DNA from: Phoronis australis
Lineage: Eukaryota > Phoronida > Phoronidae
NCBI GenBank assembly: GCA_002633005.1
Contig: NMRA01000416.1
Location: forward strand, 10,541-74,540
DNA length: 64,000 nt
Reading direction: 5' to 3'
The notes under the pieces were generated by a model, which did no database searches, was not told the origin of the DNA, and saw nothing but the letters and a program-made list of their open reading frames with translations. Positions 25,601-37,600 of this stretch are shown here, piece after piece. Numbering within the stretch: the stretch's first letter is position 1; every line of letters begins with the position of its first letter. The position numbers were made by a program, and so were the translations under genes.

Positions 25601-28600
25601 GATGAGTTAGAATGGAGGTCACTTTATAAGGTTTAAGATAACCTTAAGCTATGCAATCTAAAAATTTAAAAAATATACAAAAGACTGCCTGTTAACTATT
25701 GACAGAATCTAGTTGCACATGCAGGAAAGGTAGATTAATGTCCTTCTAATTTACTGAACCCTACGGCCATAACTCTCATTAGAGTAGACGAATGAAGTCA
25801 TGTTTGTCATCACAAATACAGAAATATCCCAATCTGACGAACTAAAAAACAAATCACTGTCCTCTTGTAAGGCCAAAAAAGCAAAGCTGATTCTGGCCGC
25901 CAATGTTTTGAAAAGTGAGTTATTGATGCCGTATCTTTTGATTTCCTGACATTTTCAAAAAAGAAACTGCACCCGAGACGAGCAAAAACTAAGTTGGCGA
26001 ATCGTGGCATTTCAAACCTTGTGTACCCTTGCTTACTTACCTTTGTACAACTTTTAAAAACCTTGAAAGCTTGGGTGAAACTGATGCGAGTGATTCTTTT
26101 TTCAGTGTGAGACCACAGGTCTCAAAATGAGTCTGGCTCCAGACTAGACCCAACTATGTTTTTGGCATTACCATTTAACTACATAACCACTTGATTAATC
26201 CTTCAAAATATTAGCCCAGGTAATAACATTCTTAAGCCAGTAAATAATCTATCCTTAATCCCACAATCGAGTAATTAATAAATTGACAACTTCGCTTCAA
26301 CTTGCTTTTAATTTGTCAGAAAAATTATCCAAAAATTACTTCTATTTAACACATAAATTGGGACATGCATACAAAAGTTTAGCTTTAATCGACAACTTCT
26401 CATCATCTTTGACATAATGTTAGTTCCTTATATGTCAATTTCAACATTACAACTCTTTCAATTCATAATTCCGAAAACACGGAAGGCAACATTGTTCCTC
26501 ATTATTCAGTCCAGGCCAGTGACACCTGCTAATCCTCTGTGACAGCTCCATCTAGAGTGTCACTATGACAAAATACACAGATTTCTAATCCAACAGTGAA
26601 AGTCTTACTGCATCCAGGGGTGTGCCTATAGGGACAAAAATTCAAAAGGACTGGAGATAATCCTTAATCTCATGTTTATCAATCATGATTTGACCTGAAT
26701 GTGTCAACAGGTTTCAATGAGCTTAGGACAACCAACGTGTCACAACTGACTGTTGGGTCTATATAAAGTGAAGCCACCAGCGTTGTCAGACCAATTGAAC
26801 ACTGACAGCGCAAGAGAGTAAATCATGAAGGTTTCCAACAAGAAACACTGCAGGCAGAACAGAAACATCAACAAGAGTTACGGTCGACTGAAAGCGCTCA
26901 ACATACACTTGCGGGATGTTATGGTGCGATATCGTGACGCACACAAAGTGGGTAATGTGCTTCGCCAGGTGCAGTTGATTGCCCATGCCAGCCAGGTGAA
27001 AGAAGAGCGTGACCGCATGGCCACTGAAGTGAATGAAGTTCAAGGTCATGGCATATCGTGGGATGAGACATGATGGTAAAGAAACACACTGGTGTACCAC
27101 CGTGATTAAACAAACAGTCCTTTTAAGGACTACCTACACCTTCCAAAGAGAACTGTTCACTAAATGATTTGGTTCCATGTGGCAAATATCATTTTGTACT
27201 TCATGTTCAAAACAGATATTCCTGCACTTTTTGCGCATTACTGCTACCTTTTCACATAGCTTTCTTAAGGTACTTTTAACACAGAGATGAACTACTCGTC
27301 AGCAATAATATTTGTTGACTCAATGATTAAGCTATCATGTGTCGAGTGAAATGAAGACCCTTCTTCTAAAAATTACACAATGATCCAGACAAAATTTTTG
27401 TGTATAAATTAAAACATAAGTTTTGTTTGATTTCACACTCTGCTTAGAGAATCAAACATCCCATCAACGTATACTTTCGTTTTTTACAAATATTTCTGTT
27501 TTTATTTTGTCTGATACATTATTAGTTTTTCCTTTATTGTTTGCACTTGTGAGAACGAAATAAATTAAAAAAAACTATAAATTCTTGTATTTCCAACCTA
27601 CAGGTCAAAGGCAATAAAACTCTAGCTTTCCTCATGCAGTTGGTAGTAAATATACCACAAAATTAGAATGTAACACTATGGTTAAATGGACATTCTTGGC
27701 AAGAAAAGTACTTTGAAAGTAGCAGCAACACAAAATCGAACTCTCAATCTCCGCAGTAGCAACCAAATACTCAACAACTGAGCCACATCCCACACATTAA
27801 ATAGCAGAGTAGTTTAAATGCTTTTATAGTAAAGACACCACCCTTGATTTCAGCGAATGTCTACATCCAGCTTTTATGTTATTTTGTAACATGCATCAAT
27901 TCGGAATTGTCAAGGTATGAGGTGTAACCGATTCACAGATGCAACATATAAGTCAAACTAAAGGAGAATGCCACCCGATTTAGTCTTTTTTACCGTCTTA
28001 ATTGGTCTATATCCACATTGCCTCTTACGGTGGACCTCACCTTGCCAAGAGGTGTCACGTTAACCTGTAAGGAAGGTAAGAAATGACGCAGCGATGTCAG
28101 TGGTTCATCTGCAGACTGAATGCCGCCATATTGTGGTGCGTCGTTCCCGCTTGTCCGAAATATGAAGCTGCGTTGAAAGTGGGTATATCGTGTTTTCGGC
28201 TTCCTCGAGAGCCCGAAGTGGCTCTTGTTAGTGAAGAATGAAAAGTACACTGTTAATAGCAAGTATGAGGCCGTGAAACATCTCCGTGTCTGTGGCCGGC
28301 ATTTCGTCGACAGTGATTTCTCTGATGAATTCCGGCTAACCAAAGAACTATCCATACATTCCGTTGCCTGTGCATGTTCACGGTGCCTCTATAGTATTTC
28401 TTGATCAGTGTATTCAGGTTCGAACTTATAGCCTAACGATCCTACCCGTAAAGTCTTCGCCAGATGAGCTCTCGACTAAGTCGGGATTGGCGCCGGGTGA
28501 GTTGCCATGTAGACGTTTATTATTCTGCGTTCTGTTTCAAAATGAATTATTCTCACCCTAACCAATGCTTATATAAAACTGAAACAAAGTCTGTCTCACT

Positions 28601-31600
28601 AGATACAATTTGTGCCTGGATTCAGATGCAATAAAGGTAATTGACCAGGCATCGGGGCTGTGTGAGCGCATGCTAATTCAGTGTTTGCTGAAAGAAATCT
28701 GTTGTGAAACAATAACTCGATGTTATATGCTATGGTCACATGTTAGGGGAATCCTTATTTAGATAATTATAAAAATACATTATTCAAATCATTGTTACTG
28801 AACAACCTTTGCCTTGACAGGTCTGTGGAAGGGAACCTGACTTCGCGCCCCCCAACAAGTAAGACGATTTTTAGTTTCATGGCTAATTCCCCTAAATAAT
28901 TACATGCACATTTTTTTGGCTCACTATTATAGGGTTTTCGTGACTGGAGATCTATGTTCATGATATCCAGTCCCGAAGACAGCGACACCGGGCCTGATCA
29001 GGTTCCGAGCCACTGGACGGGAGTAACAAGTGTTTTGTGTTTAGAACTGAAAATATCGCAAGTCTAAAAGTACAACACACAGTTATGTTCCGCCGTCTGT
29101 ATTTCACAGAAGAATGATTCGAATTTATCACCAAACAGACCCTAACTCCCGCAATTCGACTATGGTAAATTGGTCTACTGAACTCTGTAGGCTACGGTAC
29201 GTTCAAATACCTATAAATTCCTAAAAGTGAATTAAAACAACACATTTGTTCAAGAACTCGATATATTTGTTAGGGGTTTACATCGAATTTTGATGATTTA
29301 TTGGACGTGTAAAAACGATGAATTGAAGCGATAAGTTGAGCATGCTGTGAACGACTGAACACACTGCGTTTGAACCGATTACGTCACTTGTTAATTTCAA
29401 CACCTCCGTCTGCCGTTAGGTGTCAGGTAAAACAACTGAACTTGCTGTTATCGAGTGGAACTACTCGATCTAAATTCATATAAAATAGGTTGTTTTTTGG
29501 GTGGCATTCTCCTTAAGTTTATAGTAATCGAACAAAATACTTGTTGCGTTTCCCCAATCACGAACGTTAATAACAGCATAATTGAAAGGAAATAACTATT
29601 ATGGGGAGAAAATTATAATTACAAAGTGACTTAGCCACGTTACTAGCTTTCCTGTCAATTCCCCTTCATTCTTGGTCATGAGGAAAAACTCTTCTGACGA
29701 TGAATTTGTCTTCTGCCCAGTGGTCACGACGGGGCATTCCGGGTCATCTTGTCTGAATACCTTTGGAGTGTACTTAAGATGAACAGATACCAAAAACACC
29801 TACCATAGGACACTGCTCCTTCTAGGTAGAGCTCCTTCAATATACAGTGTGCCGTCAGGTTCCATTTCAACATAAAGTCCTGGCCAATACGACTGAAGCA
29901 GAATGTTGACTTGGATGCTACCTTAGATTGTAAACAGACCATTTTAATTTTAAACTATGTTTTGCATTTCTTTGAAAGTAAATCTGTTCAAAAACAACAA
30001 CAACAAAAAATAATTCAAGAAGCACAGTTTGATTCTGGTATGTTTTTTTGAAAATCGATCTGTTGGTGAGGAATTTTTTTGCTTCACATTAATTTGGTAA
30101 AAAAATCCGAGACCAGCAAAATTGATGCATGACTTGTTTGGCAAATGAGCCATTTCAAATGTTGCTGCTGACATGCCTTTGTGATGTTTTTCAAAAAAGA
30201 AACTGGATACCGGATACCTTGGCTGAAATTGATGCTGGTGGATGTATATTTAATCGGTGAGTGCAGGTCTCAAAATGAGTTGGGGTACACACCAGAACCA
30301 CCTTTTCTTTGTTTTTGACTCTTCAACTTAAGTTTCAAACTAGTCTAACACGATAGCACACAATTTCTGTTACCAAAATGTACATCAAAACTGTAAGCGA
30401 CTCAAGAAAACGCTTCAGAGTTTATTGAATTTGGCTGACACTTAAATTGCATATTATGAATACATTGTATCCGTGACTTAAATGACTCATTTGGCAATTT
30501 AGGATCTGATGAGTATAGTGAAACCTCAAAGCACTTTGATTAAGGATCCATCATGACAACTAAAGAGCAAAGATGTCCTGTTTAACTGTAAATTTTAAGG
30601 CCCAATTTTCAAATCTTTAGTTATCAGGGCTTGGAATGACCAATGACAAAAAACGCGGAAACTTTTACGGCCCAAAACATGCGCACTACCCAGACTTGAA
30701 ATAGTCGATGTGAACCTTTCGCCGACAAACATCGCTAGAACTAAAAAAAAAAAAACGTTACCACCATCAGTAGCATGCGTCTGCGTCTTTTTATCTCGTC
30801 CATCCACTCCTCCACTCCCATTCCCACACATTTTTGGCTGCAGAGCCGTAGTATTTGTCACCACGGTTTACAGTCACACGAGATGCCATTGAAAATCCCA
30901 CCACACTATCCCAGATGCCCCGGCAATGTTGACAATTTACGTTCCTCCGAAACATAAAGAGCAACTTCCGCTTTTCGAGGTGAACGTCGTCGGCAACGCC
31001 GCGGTAGGAAAGGAATTTGCCACGGAAATTTTATATCAAATCCGATTTTTTTACGCGGAAATATAATAAAATGCGCTGACAGAACATTTGAAAAAAGCGG
31101 AAATCCGCGTTTCCGCGGAAAATTCCAAGCCCTGAGTTATTGTGATAATAAATCACGAACTGCTTCATTGTTTTTGGAATATTCACATTACCTTTTTGAC
31201 AAAGCGGTCTACTAGACTTCTGATCCAGACAAAGTACTTCTCCATTGTCACAAGCTGTTCCAGCATATTTCCAAACTCCTGAAGGTCTAATACAACAGCA
31301 AACAGTCTATAATTATTGCACGTATTCAACATCAACTAAACAAAAGAGGTGGAAGGGATATTAATTATGTTACCAATCAACTGACCCATCTTTGAGGAGT
31401 GAAGTGAAGTGCAACAAAGAATATTTTGAGGGCAGTCTAAGCTGCTTTATGGCGATTATTAAAAAGGAATAAAATATTTAATATTACCATTATGATGGGA
31501 CACATAATTTTTGCAATGACAAATTTCACGTCTCTTGATTTCTTTTAAGAGAAAAATCAAATTCTGATTAACCTAGGTTAACACTTCTAGTTTTCTATGA

Positions 31601-34600
31601 TAATCTACTAACTATATCCAGAGTAGAGTTTGTATGCAATCATTTCAAATTTGTTCCTTTTGTTTGATGTTTCAAATCAACCAGTGGAGGCTTACACTTC
31701 ACAATTCTCTTGGAGTCCCTTGTTGCCTGCACACCCATTGTCCAGGTGCACTGTGACACAACGGCATTGAAGTCCAGTTTCAGCCAATCAACTCTCATTA
31801 GTATCACACTGTCGTAACAGTGAAGTATCGTTCGACTGAAGGTGACCTCGTGGTTTAGTTCAGCCTTTTTTTGCAAGATTCCGCAAAAGGATTTTACAAC
31901 TGAAATATTGACACGAAGACAAGATAATGCACCATAAGGTGTACCAAAAGACTCATGAATTGCATCCATTCAAAGAAAATACACTACAGATCAAACGTAT
32001 CCACTACACAAAATTGACCCTGAATTCCCAGTCACAACGGTTGGACACCAGCCGAAGTCATTGACATAGCAGCCCAAGTCATTGACATAGCAGCCTTTCA
32101 TCCTGATTGTGAATAAAAGGGGATTTACCAGAAATTTAGTGAAGTGGAAACTATATTCTAGTTGATAATTGGTGTAATGACAGTTCATGGTCAATCATTT
32201 TTAGCTGTGAATGGTATCAACCGTCATGACAGACAAACAGCATTTTGTCCGATTGCTTTTCGTAATGTACTGTAACTCTCCAACATCTTCATTAAGTTCA
32301 AGGGCTTGAATTTCTGGAATGTGAAATAAATTGTAAACCAACATGACACATTTGCTAAGTATTGGAAAATTAAGCCCATGAATAACAAGAACAATGCAAA
32401 TAGTATGATTCTAGGGGAGTTTATTTCTAGTATAAAAATGGGCATTATATATGGCACAGAAAACAGAAACATTTTTAGAGCAACGCGGAGCGTTGAAATG
32501 CGCCCACAATTGCACCGCATACGGTATCCTTCTAGGGTTGTTTATTGGTACCATAAATTGGCCAGTAGAGGGCATACTTTGCAAAATGGAAAGGCATGGT
32601 CATAGTCTCCTCAATAGGCTAGGGGCAAAATGTGAGTTATCTTCATAATACAAGCACATCCTATACACCATTTGCTTAAAGCACCACAGAAACATAGAAT
32701 TAAAAACAAATTTACCAACATACGAGATTAGCACAGCATTAGAATGCCAGAAACAAATTTCTACTTAGAACTTTTCCTTCACAGTCACGAAGTAACACAA
32801 AGTATACACCTGAAGACCTATGAAAATACAGAGGTCAATGTAAAATACTAAAATTGCCACTAGAGGCAAATACTAAAATTGCCACAAGAGGCATACCGGT
32901 AGTCAGAATCATCCTAAAGTCGTCATCGTCCGTTGTCAACATCACATAAATACACTTGCTAAATTTAGTAAAGATCCTGCAAACGGTTTGGGAGATACAG
33001 CCATGGGCGCAAAAAAACAAAACTGCCACTAGGAGGCGCCACAGTAGTCCAAATCGTCTGAAAATCATTGTCAGCTGTCTTCCTTATAGTAAGCACATAC
33101 ACGCCAATTTTCACAATCATCCTTTGAGCGGTTTGGTTGATAGAGGGGTGGACGCAAAAATACAGACTCGAAAACAGTAAAAATGGCCACTAGGTGGCGC
33201 AAACTACGTCGAATCCATCTGAAAACAGTAGGATAGCGTCATCTCACTAATAGGTGCCTACATACCAAATTTCATGAAAATCCGTTCAGGACTTTTGAAG
33301 ATACAAAGGTAAGCGTAAAAAACTAAAATTGCCACTAGGGGGCACACCGGTAGTCGGATCCGACCAAAAGTCGTCATCTTCCGTTGTTAACATCATATAA
33401 ATATACTTACACAATTTTTAAAGATCCTGCGAACAGTTTAGGAGATACAGCCATAGGCGCAAAAAAACAAAACTGCCACTAGGAGGCGCCACAGTAGTCG
33501 AAATCGTCGGAAAATCATCGTCAACCGTCCTCTACATAGTAAGCATATACATGCCAATTTTCACAATCATCCTTTGAGCGGTTTGGTTGATAGAGGGGTG
33601 GACGCACAAAAACAGACTCGAAAACACTAAAAATGGCCACTAGGTGGCGCAAACTATGTCGAATCCATCTGAAAACGGGAGGATAGCGTCATCTCACTAA
33701 TAGGTGCCTACATACCAAATTTCATGAAAATCCAATAAGGACTTGTGAAGATACAAAGGTAAGCGTAAAAAAATTAAAATTGCCACTAGGGGGCACACCG
33801 GTAGTCGGATCCGTCCAAAAGTCGTCATCTTCCGTTGTTAACATCATATAAATATACTTACACAATTTCGTAAAGATCCTGCGAACGGTTTAGGAGATAC
33901 AGCCATAGGCGCAAAAAAAAAAAAACTGCCACTAGGAGGCGCCACAGTAGTCGAAATCGTCGGAAAATCATCGTCAACCGTCCTCTACATAGTAAGCACA
34001 TACATGCCAATTTTCACAATCATCCTTTGAGCGGTTTGGTTGATAGAGGGGTGGAAGCACAAAAACAGACTCGAAAACAGTAAAAATGGCCACTAGGTGG
34101 CGCAAACTATGTCGAATCCATCCGAAAACGGCAGGATAGCGTCATCTCACTACTAGGTGCCTACATACCAAATTTCATGAAAATCCGTTCAGGACTTTTG
34201 AAGATACAAAGGTAAGCGTAAAAAACTAAAATTGCCACTAGGGGGCACACCGGTAGTCGGATCCGTCCGAAAGTTCGCACATGCCGTCCCATTCATGAAT
34301 GGAACATATGTGCCAAATTTCATGAACGTATGTCGAAGGGTTTTGGAGATAGAGCAGCGGACGCCGGACGGACGGACGGACAGAGATGACGGCATAATGC
34401 GTCCACATATAAATATGTGGGCGCATAAAAATGAAATAGCCACTAGGGGGCACAGCACTCGTCGGATCCATCTGAATTTCATCGTCATTCATAGTCAACT
34501 TCATATAAATACACTTGGCTGCTAAATGTAATAAAGATCCTGCTGAAGGATTGGGAGAAACAGCCATGGCCGCAAAAAAATCAAAACTGCCACTAGGAGG

Positions 34601-37600
34601 CATCACAATAGTCGAAGTCATTGGAAAATCTTCAGCAGTCCTCTTCATAGTAGGAACATACATGCCAATTTTCACAATCATCCTTAGAGTGGTGTGGTTG
34701 GGCGGACACCAAAAAACAGACTCGAAAACAGTAAAATTGGCCACTATGTCGCGCAAAATACCTCGAATCCATCCGAAAACGTGAGATGCCTATCTGCCAA
34801 ACTTTATGAAAATCCGCTGAGGACCTTGTTTGAGGTAAACCTAAAAAACTAAAATTGCCACAAGGGGGCACACTGGTAGTCCGATCTGTTTGAAATATCG
34901 CTCATGCCATACCATCCAGGAAAGGAACACACTGTGCAAAATTTCATCACCGGTAGATTTTGGAGATATAGCGGACGTCAGAGAGACAGGCATGACGACA
35001 TGTGGGTGCATAAAAATGTGTAGGTATTCTAGAATTCTTAGGTCTCTTTACCCAAAGAGCTAGAAGCCTTTTTTGGTCATACCTTGCTGACTTATTCTGA
35101 GATTTAAAACGGTAGAAGTTAAATAGGTTTTGAAGTTATGATTTTTAATGAAACAGCCCTAATGTTTTTTGGCCTTACCTTTCATCTTCCCACAAGCCAG
35201 TAGGGGGTGTTGGCCGCCAATGGCTTCACATGTCCACTTCACCAAGTTTTTGCAGAACACTTGAATATCTTGCAGGAGTCTAAAATATTGATTCATTAAA
35301 ACATCAATGCTAAATGCGTTTGATACCACACCCTGAATACAAAGCATTTACATGCATGTGCACAGTGCAACAAACTCCCACCTGCCTTCTAGTTCATAGA
35401 CAGAAGAAAATAAGGATTTTGAAAATGGTGGAAAAGATTTTACTGGAAAAATGCCGCACAGTAACAGGCCCAACGAGAGGCACTTGACCCTGTAGCTGGG
35501 TTGAAGCTCCATGGCTGAAAAAAACGCCAGCAGCCGTAGATGGCCCAACAAAGTACCCGCCTCTTGGTTCTGCATTTACTTCCACAGAGGAAACATAATG
35601 TCCTACTGTCTATTGAACAGAATCTGTGTATTAGACACATAATAGACACACTTAGTTACACTGGGGAGTAACAGTAGACTATACTAACAATGACAACCTG
35701 TGGTGTGGTAGTTACCTATTGAGTAACTGTGTCTAAGTATCATTACTTCTTGTTTGGCCTAGCAAGATGGCCACTGTTTTTGCTTCCGAGGATGGTGTTT
35801 TAATAAATGAAGAAACACGTTCAGCCAATTTAAATCCATCATTGTTTTTATAAAATAATGTTGCAACTTGCTATCATGGAGATCTTTTGGAAATCTCATC
35901 AGAGATCTAGCAAGGAAATATGGATCTGTCAAAGTCATTTATCACTCAATGGAAGTGAATGAGCAACAAGATGCAAGCATTTTGTCAGGTAATTTAATTC
36001 ATTTTCTATTGTTCCTAAGATAATACACATTCACCTTGGGTACAGTAATTAATACAAAAAATGTCTTTACAGGATAACCAGGATCTAAATTACAAAAGGC
36101 AGCATCAAAAATGGTAGCTTTCCCCTTTACAACAAGTGGAAGTGACGGCGATGATGAAGGTGACAATACTCACAGCACAGGCAAAGTCTGTACAATACTT
36201 GGCACCAACACATTCTCCACGACGGAGTACAGCACAGAGTCACAGAGTGCGATCAGCTCGCAGGTGTACTTATGCTTCATACTACTGACGATGTGTGGGG
36301 GAACAGACTTCCAGAAGTTCAGTAACATGGAGTGTACCTGGACAAAGTAGAGTGCTGGGACTTACCAGTTATTGCAGGCACATGACAGTCATGCCCATAA
36401 CCATCATGAATATTTGCTTTTAAAAGTCACATTTTCCTTACTTTTGTCAATTACATTGAATGAGTATTTGACATTGCATGACACCTTATTATTATTTCAA
36501 ATAATAACCATACTGACAACTGATATGTTTGAAACAATACAAATGAAAATACTCATCAATGTTTTATCTTTCTACATGTAATTAAAAAAGTGACCACCAG
36601 AACAAGGATTGCAGTCCATCATCATTTCCAACAAGTTCACAAATCATAGAGCAAATTTTGCGAAATTGATTAATTGTGTTAGGTCAATTAAAATTGACCT
36701 AACTAATTAAAATTGACCTAACACAATCAACATGGAATTTATTCAATTAGCCATGTTACACAGCAAGATCCATCTCACTGTTTAATGATGTCCACTTTGC
36801 CTTATACTGACCTGCTTGAAGTCTGCCCTTACGAGACACTCAAGGAGTCTCTGACAAAATGACTTGTAGAGCTGCAGCACTACCGCCACCTGTGGAGATT
36901 ATGATATGAGCTATAGAGCACCTTAACTGAACTAAGGACAAAACACACAAAAATTCCAACCAAGGCAGGCGCCTGTATACGAATGTCATGGTCGTGTTCA
37001 ATAACTGTCTAGCAGCAAGAAAATCAAGCCAAAATCACATGGTCTCGTTTAAAATACATGATGAGATCTTGCTTTTCTAAAGCTGAGACACTAGCCTTAT
37101 TGAACTTGACCCACTAGGCCATACATGAAGCTAAGTTGAATGAGATCATGTGCAAAGAATTACAAGTGGCATAATATCCATGCCGTATGCCAAAAACAAA
37201 CAAAATTTTGACTTACGGTGCTTACAAAGAAAAGTTAGACTCAAATTATTCCTCAGTAAAATTCAGGGTGACTCCAGGACTGCAGGTCTGAAATTTTGTA
37301 AGGTGTTAGTTTGGTCTGATGAACTAACGATCAGTCAGTTCTTCTTGAGTCCAGTCATCACTTCTTCACAAAGTAGGTAATAAAACGAGACCAATTTTAC
37401 AACGGTATGACGTAAGTTTCTCTAATAAGTATACTATTAGATTAATGCAGCTTCAAACATTTTCGAAAGAATTGTTTCAACTCCAAACCCACGAGGTTAG
37501 ACACATGCTTATCGCTTTTCTAGCGATTGATTGAATCTACTTTGCAAAGCAGCTGCAGTACACTGTGAAAAAAGTACATGTGAAGTAAGAGATAAAATAC

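Larger units (their letters stand above)
19654..27358 (+). repeat. Three-copy tandem array of a ~2.57 kb gene-bearing unit
   Basis: Unit boundaries are about 19654-22223, 22224-24804 and 24805-27358. ORF starts are spaced 2579 and 2554 bp. The units align along their whole length with substitutions and small indels, so they are old enough to have diverged. Each carries the same order: AT-rich spacer, a module resembling an RFX intron start (minus orientation), a ~120-bp proximal promoter block, TATA box, 82-codon ORF, stem-loop and HDE-like element. The array lies inside the intron between RFX exons 11 and 12, in the opposite orientation. This arrangement resembles tandem histone repeats. Confidence 0.95.

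Noticed and set aside
32378-34871. ORFs within the 450-bp repeat region on both strands
   Set aside because: Generated by the higher-order repeat; frames are not preserved between units.
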